Source: Rhodospirillales bacterium
GTDB lineage: Bacteria; Pseudomonadota; Gammaproteobacteria; Steroidobacterales; Rariloculaceae
DNA: 7,802 nucleotides
Direction of reading: 5' to 3'
Assembly: GCA_024640665.1 (NCBI GenBank)
Contig: JAHEEO010000032.1
Location: 9,919-17,720 of the forward strand
Position numbers and translations under genes: made by a program. Of the stretch, positions 1 through 5,380 are shown in pieces. Below the pieces are notes generated by a model that had not been told where the DNA came from, made no database searches, and worked only from the letters and a program-made list of their open reading frames with translations. Within the stretch, counting starts at the first letter, position 1. Each line of letters starts with the position of its first letter.

Positions 1-1080
1 TTGGCTGCTGATCTGCAGCAAGCGCTCGAGCAGGCTGTCGACGATCAGATTGCCGGCAACGCGCGGCGTGGTGGCTTGCCTCGCGAGCAGGCAGCCGAGC
101 TCAGCAATCGCAAGTCCGATCTGCAGCGGGAGCTCGAGGCGCTCGAAGCAGACATTCAACGCGTAGCTCAGGCGTTCCGGAACCGTACACCCGAAGCAAG
201 CGAAACTTTGTCGGAAAGCTTGTCCGACTTGCAGCAGGCGCAGGCCGGCGCGCGCTTGCAGTATGGTGCGCAGGCCCTGCGGCAAGGCGGCGCGCAGCAG
301 GTTGCAGCTACAGACGCAGTGACGACATCGGCGCTTCGCGACTTACAACGCAGCACGGAAGAGGCGCTGGAACGCGCTCGTGTCGAAGCGGTGGAAGGAG
401 ACAGCCGCGAGCTCAATCCAAACGCAGAACTCGTCGCTGAAATTCAGTCCCTGCGTCGTGAACTTGCGACCATTGCGGCTGAAGGCGGTCAACGGGCCGG
501 CGGGCAGCAGCCCGGTGGGCAACAACAAAATGGCCAGCAGCAAGGCGGCCAGCAGCAAGGACAATCCGGCGGTGGCCAACAACCGGGTCAACAAGGCGGC
601 GGGCAGCAGCAAGGCGGTCAGCAGGCCGGCGGGCAGCCAGGCGGGCAGCTCGGTGGCGGTTTTGGCGGAGCCCGGGGCTTTTACGACCCGAATCGCATCG
701 GCGCCTGGGGGCAGTTCAATCCGCAGGCATGGCAAAACCAAGAAGACGTCGAACGCCTGCGGGACCAATTGGGAGATGCCGGCCGCGAGTTGTTAACCGC
801 AACGACGCGTATGCGTGGGGAAGGTGTCACCGAAGAAGAGCTGCGTGCGATGCGAGAACTCGGTGAGGCACTGCGCGGAGGCCTATCCGGCAACCCAGCG
901 TTGGTCGCGCAGGAATTTCAGGCGTTGGTAAACTTGGCCGAACAGCTCGAGTTGCGGCTGCGTGAGGGCGATGGCGCCGAAGAGTCGGTCATTCGAGCTG
1001 AAGCTCCTGGCCAATATGCGCCGGGCTATGAAGAAGAAGTTGCCGAGTACTATCGTCGTTTGAGCCGCGGTAACAATTAG
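1..1080 (+). CDS. C-terminal part of a coiled-coil protein with a Gln/Gly-rich linker (DUF4175/TIGR02302-like), 5' truncated
   Basis: The reading frame is open from base 1, so the TTG there is probably an internal codon and the gene starts upstream; 359 residues are visible, ending at TAG. Visible residues 1-160 are charged and helix-forming, rich in Gln, Glu, Ala and Arg, and look like coiled coil. Residues 162-220 are almost only Gly and Gln with a little Pro. After a short aromatic stretch (GFYDP, GAWGQF), residues 247-359 are again helical and end in an EEVAEYYRRLSR-like tail. A long protein with N-terminal membrane helices, coiled coil and a Gln/Gly-rich stretch is the known build of TIGR02302/DUF4175 proteins; the membrane part would lie outside the window. 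The family name is inferred from this architecture and tail, not from a search. The molecular function is unknown; an envelope-anchored structural or scaffold role is possible. Confidence 0.6.
   Translation: MAADLQQALEQAVDDQIAGNARRGGLPREQAAELSNRKSDLQRELEALEADIQRVAQAFRNRTPEASETLSESLSDLQQAQAGARLQYGAQALRQGGAQQVAATDAVTTSALRDLQRSTEEALERARVEAVEGDSRELNPNAELVAEIQSLRRELATIAAEGGQRAGGQQPGGQQQNGQQQGGQQQGQSGGGQQPGQQGGGQQQGGQQAGGQPGGQLGGGFGGARGFYDPNRIGAWGQFNPQAWQNQEDVERLRDQLGDAGRELLTATTRMRGEGVTEEELRAMRELGEALRGGLSGNPALVAQEFQALVNLAEQLELRLREGDGAEESVIRAEAPGQYAPGYEEEVAEYYRRLSRGNN
484..660 (+). repeat. Low-complexity Gly/Gln coding repeat
   Basis: This stretch encodes visible residues 162-220, built from loose repeats of GGQQQ and GGQQPG. 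At DNA level a 15-base unit beginning GGCCAGCAGCAAGG occurs twice in direct tandem (532-546 and 547-561), differing only at the last base, and degenerate copies surround it. It probably serves as a flexible linker between two helical segments. Repeats of this kind often vary in copy number between strains. Confidence 0.75.
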
Positions 1081-1146
1081 CCGTCGAGGTTTGGCGCTGT
1101 AGTAACCGGGGCGCGAAGCTTAAGAATCCTCTAGAGTCGCTCCAAT

Positions 1147-1180
1147 GCTGCGCGTTGCCGCGCTGCGCTCCTTATAATTT
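1147..1180 (+). terminator. GC-rich hairpin followed by a T-rich tract, possible weak terminator
   Basis: Bases 1150-1154 (GCGCG) pair with 1159-1163 (CGCGC) around a TTGC loop. After a T-T mismatch, GC at 1147-1148 pairs with GC at 1165-1166. The T-rich run (TTATAATTTT) starts about five bases after the stem, so it is not a textbook intrinsic terminator. It lies 66 bases past the stop of the coiled-coil gene and could end that transcript. It also abuts the putative -10 box of the next gene, so an operator-like or attenuating role is equally possible. Confidence 0.25.
1173..1178 (+). promoter_or_regulatory. Perfect TATAAT -10 box just before the ABC ATPase start
   Basis: TATAAT ends eight bases before the ATG at 1187, which would place the transcription start at about 1184-1187, on or just before the start codon. 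No Shine-Dalgarno sequence precedes the ATG, which fits a leaderless mRNA. No good -35 hexamer is seen at 16-18 bases upstream; TTGCCG at 1155-1160 is too close. The promoter is therefore plausible but not proven. Confidence 0.4.
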
Positions 1181-1186
1181 TCTGTA

Positions 1187-1918
1187 ATGAACAAACCTGC
1201 ACCTCCGCCCGCAAATGTCACCATTCGTACCCATAACCTGCGACGGCGGTATGAGATGGGTGGCGAAACTATCCACGCACTGCGAGGTGTCGATTTCGAA
1301 GTGGAGCGGGGCGAGTACGTTGCCATCATGGGGCCATCGGGTTCGGGCAAATCAACATTGATGAATATGCTCGGCTGTCTCGATACTCCGGACGATGGAG
1401 AATACTGGCTCAACGGCCAACTTGTTTCGAAAATGAACGATCGCCAGTTGGCCGCTGTCCGAAATAAAGAAGTAGGCTTTGTGTTTCAGACTTTCAATCT
1501 ATTGCCGAGGGCGGACGCCTTGCATAATGTCGAGATACCAATGATCTACGCTGGTATGAAGCGCCGCGAGCGGATTGAGCGTGCGCGCAACGCTTTGCAG
1601 CGTGTGGGTCTTGGCGAGCGCACGAAGCACCGTCCCAGCGAAATGTCCGGCGGTCAGCGCCAGCGGGTTGCTGTTGCTCGCGCGCTGGTCACGGAGCCCA
1701 GCATACTGCTGGCCGACGAGCCGACCGGCAACTTGGACTCAACGACAAGCAACGATATCATGAAATTATTCGAAGAGCTGCACGCAGCAAACCACACAAT
1801 CCTGCTCGTAACTCATGAAGCGGATATTGCTGCTCACGCAGAACGAACAGTCACGCTGCGAGACGGCACGATCGCCGATGACACACGCAGACCACGTGAG
1901 GACGCTCTCCATGCATAA
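1187..1918 (+). CDS. ABC transporter ATP-binding protein, MacB/LolD type
   Basis: This 243-residue cytoplasmic ATPase should drive an FtsX/MacB-like permease that works on substrates in the periplasm or outer leaflet of the inner membrane. All nucleotide-binding motifs are intact: Walker [10 protein letters not shown] (49-57), Q-loop Gln101 in [11 protein letters not shown], signature MSGGQRQR (153-160), Walker B ILLADEPT (173-180, Glu178 catalytic), D-loop GNLD (181-184) and switch His210. The length and the NLLPR and GNLDS context are typical of the MacB/LolD/FtsE branch. The ATG at 1187 puts about 45 residues before Walker A, as usual, but has no Shine-Dalgarno sequence. The gene overlaps the downstream lipoprotein adaptor by 8 bases, so the two are translationally coupled and very probably act together. 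No permease gene is in the window. Export of a small molecule (MacB-like) and lipoprotein handling (LolD-like) both remain possible. Confidence 0.9.
   Translation: MNKPAPPPANVTIRTHNLRRRYEMGGETIHALRGVDFEVERGEYVAIMGPSGSGKSTLMNMLGCLDTPDDGEYWLNGQLVSKMNDRQLAAVRNKEVGFVFQTFNLLPRADALHNVEIPMIYAGMKRRERIERARNALQRVGLGERTKHRPSEMSGGQRQRVAVARALVTEPSILLADEPTGNLDSTTSNDIMKLFEELHAANHTILLVTHEADIAAHAERTVTLRDGTIADDTRRPREDALHA
1898..1902 (+). promoter_or_regulatory. Shine-Dalgarno GAGGA that fixes the adaptor start
   Basis: GAGGA lies eight bases before the ATG at 1911, inside the end of the ATPase gene. It selects this ATG over upstream in-frame ATGs at 1815 and 1878, and this start gives a proper lipoprotein signal peptide directly at the N-terminus. 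Confidence 0.7.
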
Positions 1919-3410
1919 GTTTTTTCTGGGAGTTGCTCTTGCAGCGCTGGCCGGCTGTGAGCAAGGCGCTGAGAGCGTTGCACCGATATACGACGTCGCG
2001 CCTATCGAGGTTCGTGATATCGAAGTAACGGTTGAAGCGGCAGGCGTCGTCGAACCGGTAACTACGGTTGAAGTGAAGTCAAAGGCATCCGGAGAAATTC
2101 TCGCCGTGCACGCGGATACCGGGGATGTCATCGAAGCGAATACGCTGCTCGTTGAAGTAGACAAACGCACGCCGCGCAACCGTCTGGCAGAAGCCGAAGC
2201 TGGGCTGGAGGCCGCTCGTGCGCGGCGTAATATTGCGCAGACGCAGATGTCTCGGGCCGAAACTCTCAACGCATCTGGCACGCTCACCCAGTCAGACTTC
2301 GAGCAGACGCAGCTCGAGTTCGCCAATTCGCAAGCGCAAGTGGTCAGCTCGGAAGTGGCGGTAGAGAACGCCCGCATTGCAATGGAGGATACCGAAGTCC
2401 GTGCGCCTATTACCGGCACCATCATTGAGAAAGCCGTGGAGCCGGGCATGGTGATCTCGTCACCAACCCAGGACGTCAGCGGCGGCAGCATCCTGATGCA
2501 AATGGCAGATCTCACGGCCGTTCAAGTGCGTGCGCTCGTCGATGAAACCGATATTGGCAAGATTCAGCCGGGCATGCTCGCTCGCGTGGTCGTGGCCGCA
2601 TACCCCAACCAGCCTTTCGATGGCGCGGTCTTGAAGATCGAGCCCCAGGCAATCCTCGAGCAAAACGTCACGCGCTTCGCTGTCATCATCAAGCTGGACA
2701 ACCTGCGCGGACTATTACGGCCCGGCATGAACGCCGAAGTCGAAATTTCGATTGCCGAAAGCGCAGGTGTTGAGGCTGTGCCGACCGCTGCGCTGCGTGC
2801 GGATGAAGACCTGCCGGCTACGGCCGCCATGTTGGGCATGACGGAGTCGGCATTGCTCGCGCAGCTCGATGGCCTTGAGGCGGAAACCGTGACGGCTGCG
2901 GGCGATATCAAACCGTCGATAACCCTCGGCGGTCGCAGGACCGAACTCCCTGCAGGCATGGATGCCGATAGAGTCGCGGAATTGATGGCGAAGCGCAGCG
3001 GCGGACAAGACCTAAGTGCCGAAGAGCGGGCTTATTTGCAGCCCATCATTCAGCAGATGTTCGCGGGCAGTGGCGGAAGTTCTCGCCGCGGCGCTGGCCG
3101 AGGCGGATTTTCAGGTATGGCCAACAACGCGGCGTCGCGTGACAGCACGGTCAGTTATCAGTTTGGTGGAGCGTACTGGGTTATCGCTGTACGCAATGGC
3201 GAGACTGTGCCTTTGCGCGTCAGCACGGGACTAACCGATTTGGGTTACACAGAAATCGTGTCTGGCTTGCGGCCGGACGATCAAGTGCTGCTACTGCCGA
3301 GTTCCAGCTTGTTCGAGCAGCAAACCCGGCTACAGGCGTTTATTAACGAACGTTTCTCAACGACGCCGTTTCAGCAGCAAAGTGGCGGGAACAGGCGTTT
3401 TCCGCGGTAG
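1911..3410 (+). CDS. Lipoprotein periplasmic adaptor of an ABC efflux system (MacA/HlyD family)
   Basis: This 499-residue membrane-fusion protein would link an inner-membrane ABC transporter to an outer-membrane channel. The N-terminus [16 protein letters not shown] is a short lipoprotein signal peptide with lipobox LAGC, so the mature protein starts at Cys16 and is lipid-anchored. Next come a first lipoyl half (about 50-84, VKSKASGEI), a helical hairpin (about 87-160), a second lipoyl half (about 161-182, [10 protein letters not shown]) and a beta-barrel domain (about 195-282, ending [12 protein letters not shown]). The membrane-proximal domain starts at VPTAALR (290-296) and resumes at [10 protein letters not shown] (422-431). 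About 120 extra residues lie between these points, including a Ser/Gly/Arg-rich stretch (386-402). Asp at position +2 of the lipobox, the classic inner-membrane retention signal, is absent; Glu is there. The start at 1911 is chosen for its Shine-Dalgarno and signal peptide. Its partner is the overlapping ATPase. Confidence 0.88.
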   Translation: MHKFFLGVALAALAGCEQGAESVAPIYDVAPIEVRDIEVTVEAAGVVEPVTTVEVKSKASGEILAVHADTGDVIEANTLLVEVDKRTPRNRLAEAEAGLEAARARRNIAQTQMSRAETLNASGTLTQSDFEQTQLEFANSQAQVVSSEVAVENARIAMEDTEVRAPITGTIIEKAVEPGMVISSPTQDVSGGSILMQMADLTAVQVRALVDETDIGKIQPGMLARVVVAAYPNQPFDGAVLKIEPQAILEQNVTRFAVIIKLDNLRGLLRPGMNAEVEISIAESAGVEAVPTAALRADEDLPATAAMLGMTESALLAQLDGLEAETVTAAGDIKPSITLGGRRTELPAGMDADRVAELMAKRSGGQDLSAEERAYLQPIIQQMFAGSGGSSRRGAGRGGFSGMANNAASRDSTVSYQFGGAYWVIAVRNGETVPLRVSTGLTDLGYTEIVSGLRPDDQVLLLPSSSLFEQQTRLQAFINERFSTTPFQQQSGGNRRFPR

Positions 3411-3413
3411 AAT
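3408..3413 (+). promoter_or_regulatory. Possible -10 box TAGAAT at the adaptor stop codon
   Basis: TAGAAT matches the -10 consensus at five of six bases and overlaps the adaptor stop. A transcript would start near 3420, giving a leader of about 26 bases to the TTG at 3446. No convincing -35 box is present, and read-through from the ABC pair across the 35-base gap is equally possible. Confidence 0.2.
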
Positions 3414-3445
3414 CTATTTGTCTTCAGTCTGTTCATTCAATCACG

Positions 3446-4303
3446 TTGCAGCCACGCGAACGTAAATTCCAGTTGCCTGGATTCGAGCTTGCCGGCCAAG
3501 AGTGGGGGCAACCGGGCGGCCACCCTGTCATCGCCCTGCATGGCTGGCTCGATAATGCGGGTAGCTTTGACCTGTTGGCACCGCTATTGGACGATTGTCA
3601 TTTGGTGGCACTGGATTCCGCCGGGCATGGCCACAGTGGGCATCGCTCGCCGGATTCCGCCTACAACATTTGGCAGGACGTAGCCGACGTGTTTCTCGTG
3701 GCAGATGCATTGCAGTGGTCGAAGTTTTCTTTGTTAGCCCATTCGCGCGGCGGGGCCATCGCGACATTGGCAGCTGGCACTTTCCCTGAACGTGTTGAAA
3801 ATCTGGTATTGATCGATGGCGGGTTACCGCATTGGGGAAATCCAGCCGATGTTCCGAAGAACCTGGCGAAATCAATCATCGAACAACGTTCGTTCAAATC
3901 GCGCCGAGGGCGCGTCTACTCGACCCGTGATGCGGCCATTCTGGAGCGAAGTCGAGGCTTCACCGCGGTGACCATGGCAGCTGCGGAGACGCTTGCGCGG
4001 CGCTCGTTAAGGGCCGTCGACGGCGGCTACGTTTGGGATGTCGATCAGCGGCTCAAGGCAGAGTCCGAGCTGCGCCTGACCGTCGAACAAGTCGTCGCTT
4101 TCGTCGAGGCCGTGGAAGCGCCAGTGTTGGCATTTTTGTCCAGCGATAGCCCGTTCTCGGGTCGAGAACAGTTCCGTCGCGTGCTGGCCAAGTTCGCGCA
4201 GATCGATATCGTGGAGGTTGAGGGCGGGCATCATTGCCATTTAGAAGGGGCCGAAGGGTTTATCGCGGAGCGTATGAAACGCTTTGTGGCTGTCGCCACC
4301 TAA
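3446..4303 (+). CDS. Alpha/beta hydrolase, SERHL/kraken-like
   Basis: This 285-residue protein has an alpha/beta-hydrolase fold and probably hydrolyses a small ester or thioester in the cytoplasm; the substrate is unknown. The oxyanion strand is VIALHGWLDNAGSFD (28-42), whose HGWLDN text resembles the serine hydrolase-like (SERHL/kraken) branch. The nucleophile elbow is AHSRG with Ser100, having Ala where most relatives have Gly. Likely acid and base are Asp234 (SSDSPFS) and a His in GHHCHLEG (262, 263 or 265). No signal peptide or membrane segment is seen. The start is TTG at 3446: no in-frame ATG or GTG lies nearby, and this start leaves the short N-terminus expected before the QLPGFELAGQEWG strand. 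No Shine-Dalgarno precedes it. The gene is 35 bases after the adaptor and may be read through from it, but no functional link is evident. Confidence 0.85.
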   Translation: MQPRERKFQLPGFELAGQEWGQPGGHPVIALHGWLDNAGSFDLLAPLLDDCHLVALDSAGHGHSGHRSPDSAYNIWQDVADVFLVADALQWSKFSLLAHSRGGAIATLAAGTFPERVENLVLIDGGLPHWGNPADVPKNLAKSIIEQRSFKSRRGRVYSTRDAAILERSRGFTAVTMAAAETLARRSLRAVDGGYVWDVDQRLKAESELRLTVEQVVAFVEAVEAPVLAFLSSDSPFSGREQFRRVLAKFAQIDIVEVEGGHHCHLEGAEGFIAERMKRFVAVAT

Positions 4304-4304
4304 T

Positions 4305-4323
4305 ATTCGGATTTTCTCCGAAT
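4305..4323 (+). other. Short inverted repeat after the alpha/beta hydrolase
   Basis: ATTCGGA (4305-4311) and TCCGAAT (4317-4323) form a perfect 7-base stem with a 5-base loop, starting one base after the hydrolase stop codon. No T-run follows on either strand, so it is not a standard intrinsic terminator. It may be a weak transcript-end structure or a small operator for the next gene. Confidence 0.3.
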
Positions 4324-4362
4324 TCCGGCTAACATGCTGGACGCACTCTAGATCTGTTACGT

Positions 4363-4369
4363 GAGGGGA
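4363..4369 (+). promoter_or_regulatory. Strong Shine-Dalgarno GAGGGGA of the dienelactone hydrolase gene
   Basis: GAGGGGA ends seven bases before the ATG at 4377. It supports this start and therefore keeps the twin-arginine N-terminus as part of the protein. Confidence 0.7.
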
Positions 4370-4376
4370 AGCAATC

Positions 4377-5264
4377 ATGACGCGACGAATAGCCAGCGAC
4401 TATCGACCGGAAGTTCTGCAGTTATTCGACAAATACGTTCACGGCTTCATTACTCGTCGCGACTTTATTGATCGCGCAGCGGCGTTCACGTTGAGTGCTG
4501 CCTCGGCCGCCGCCTTGCTCGAGACGCTAACGCCAGATTTTGCTGCTGGCCAACGCGTAGCTCCAGACGATTCAAGTCTGACAACAGATTTTATTGAATA
4601 CGATTCACCTGATGGTGCGGGAACCGTGCGCGGCTATCTCGTACGCCGCAAGGATGCGCCTCGTCGCCAGCCCGGCATCGTGGTGATTCATGAGAACCGG
4701 GGTCTAAATCCGCACATCGAAGATGTTGCAAGGCGCATTGCATTAGATGGCTACTTGGCATTTGCGCCGGATGCGTTAACGCCGCTTGGCGGCTACCCTG
4801 GCACCGAAGACGCAGCCCGCGAACTATTCTCGCAGCTCGATCGCGCTCAGCTGCCCAATGACTTTGTCGCGGCATTCAACTATCTGAAGACGCACCGCAA
4901 TTGCTCTGGTAATGTCGGCGCCGTTGGATTCTGTTTCGGCGGCAGCATGGTTAATCAACTCGCAGTGCGTTTGCCGGATCTCGGTGCTGGTGTTGCGTTC
5001 TATGGCGGTGGTCCCGATCTCGCTGAAGTCAGCAAAATTCGCGCACCGTTGATGCTGCACTATGGCGGGCTCGACGAGCGAGTCAACGCAGGCTGGCCGG
5101 ACTATGAAAAAGCACTGCGCAGTGCCAGCGTCGACTACACTGCCTACATGTATGAAGGCGCCAACCATGGCTTTAACAACGATACAACGCCGCGTTTCGA
5201 CGAGGCCTCTGCCGAGCGCGCTTGGCGCCGCACGATGGCATTCTTTGAGCGACACTTGAATTAG
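4377..5264 (+). CDS. Dienelactone hydrolase family protein, YghX-like, with Tat-like N-terminus
   Basis: This 295-residue alpha/beta hydrolase belongs to the dienelactone hydrolase family, whose founding members open lactone rings in aromatic catabolism. The Cys-Asp-His triad is visible: Cys186 in GFCFGG, Asp233 in GGLDERV and His264 in GANHGF. Glu106 in HENRG matches the conserved family Glu that activates the Cys. From memory, the text closely resembles E. coli YghX (HENRGLNP, IEDVARR, GGYPG, NHGFNND). The N-terminal 60 residues precede the catalytic fold. They hold a twin-arginine pair with Phe (TRRDFI, 26-31) and an Ala-rich hydrophobic stretch (34-48), like a Tat signal, but the region before the RR is long and no clear AxA cleavage site follows. 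Export is therefore possible, not certain. It has its own strong ribosome-binding site and 73 and 116 bases of free DNA on its two sides, so it may be transcribed alone. The physiological substrate is unknown. Confidence 0.9.
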   Translation: MTRRIASDYRPEVLQLFDKYVHGFITRRDFIDRAAAFTLSAASAAALLETLTPDFAAGQRVAPDDSSLTTDFIEYDSPDGAGTVRGYLVRRKDAPRRQPGIVVIHENRGLNPHIEDVARRIALDGYLAFAPDALTPLGGYPGTEDAARELFSQLDRAQLPNDFVAAFNYLKTHRNCSGNVGAVGFCFGGSMVNQLAVRLPDLGAGVAFYGGGPDLAEVSKIRAPLMLHYGGLDERVNAGWPDYEKALRSASVDYTAYMYEGANHGFNNDTTPRFDEASAERAWRRTMAFFERHLN

Positions 5265-5310
5265 CCATGAATACGCAGCGTCTCTTTCTGGCGATTCATT
5301 CGGCAACCTG

Positions 5311-5316
5311 TACACT
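5311..5316 (+). promoter_or_regulatory. Possible -10 box TACACT upstream of the TRAP permease
   Basis: The 116-base gap between the hydrolase and the TRAP permease is the most likely promoter site for the TRAP-oxidoreductase pair. TACACT, four of six matches to the -10 consensus, is the best candidate and would give a leader of about 60 bases. No good -35 hexamer was found at normal spacing, so this is a weak call. Confidence 0.2.
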
Positions 5317-5348
5317 GCTGAGGTCGAATCCGGCAGGCGTGTGCAAAA

Positions 5349-5365
5349 AATTCGCCGTGTGAATT
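5349..5365 (+). other. Inverted repeat AATTC-N7-GAATT in the TRAP leader
   Basis: Two perfect 5-base arms are separated by seven bases and lie 15 bases before the TRAP start codon. A dimeric repressor site or a small leader hairpin near the ribosome-binding region is possible. A 5-base arm can easily occur by chance. Confidence 0.2.
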
Positions 5366-5380
5366 GAGCGACTATTCAAT

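Noticed and set aside
343..796. Overlapping open frames on both strands (380-796 + and 343-768 -) across the Gln/Gly-rich region
   Set aside because: They arise from the repetitive GGC/CAG codons of the real gene in frame 1. Their products are low-complexity (Ala/Ser or Leu/Ala), with no ribosome-binding site or recognisable domain.
1815..1910. Upstream extension of the adaptor frame to ATG 1815
   Set aside because: It would place 32 residues before the lipoprotein signal peptide and overlap the ATPase by 104 bases. The ATG at 1911 has a good Shine-Dalgarno and puts the signal peptide at the N-terminus.
1766..2515. 249-residue minus-strand open frame opposite the ATPase end and adaptor start
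   Set aside because: Its composition is rich in Ser, Thr, Ala and Cys, as expected from reading a GC-rich gene backwards. It has no domain, and it lies over two well-supported genes.
4347..4355. Overlapping palindromes TCTAGA and AGATCT before the dienelactone hydrolase
   Set aside because: They are short 6-base palindromes expected by chance, with no spacing to a promoter that would suggest an operator.
4824..5315. 163-residue minus-strand open frame opposite the dienelactone hydrolase
   Set aside because: It is a shadow of a gene with a complete catalytic triad; the product shows no domain, signal or ribosome-binding site.
5267..5362. 31-codon open frame between the dienelactone hydrolase and the TRAP permease
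   Set aside because: It has no Shine-Dalgarno, no recognisable product, and fills the likely promoter region. A frame of this length is expected by chance.
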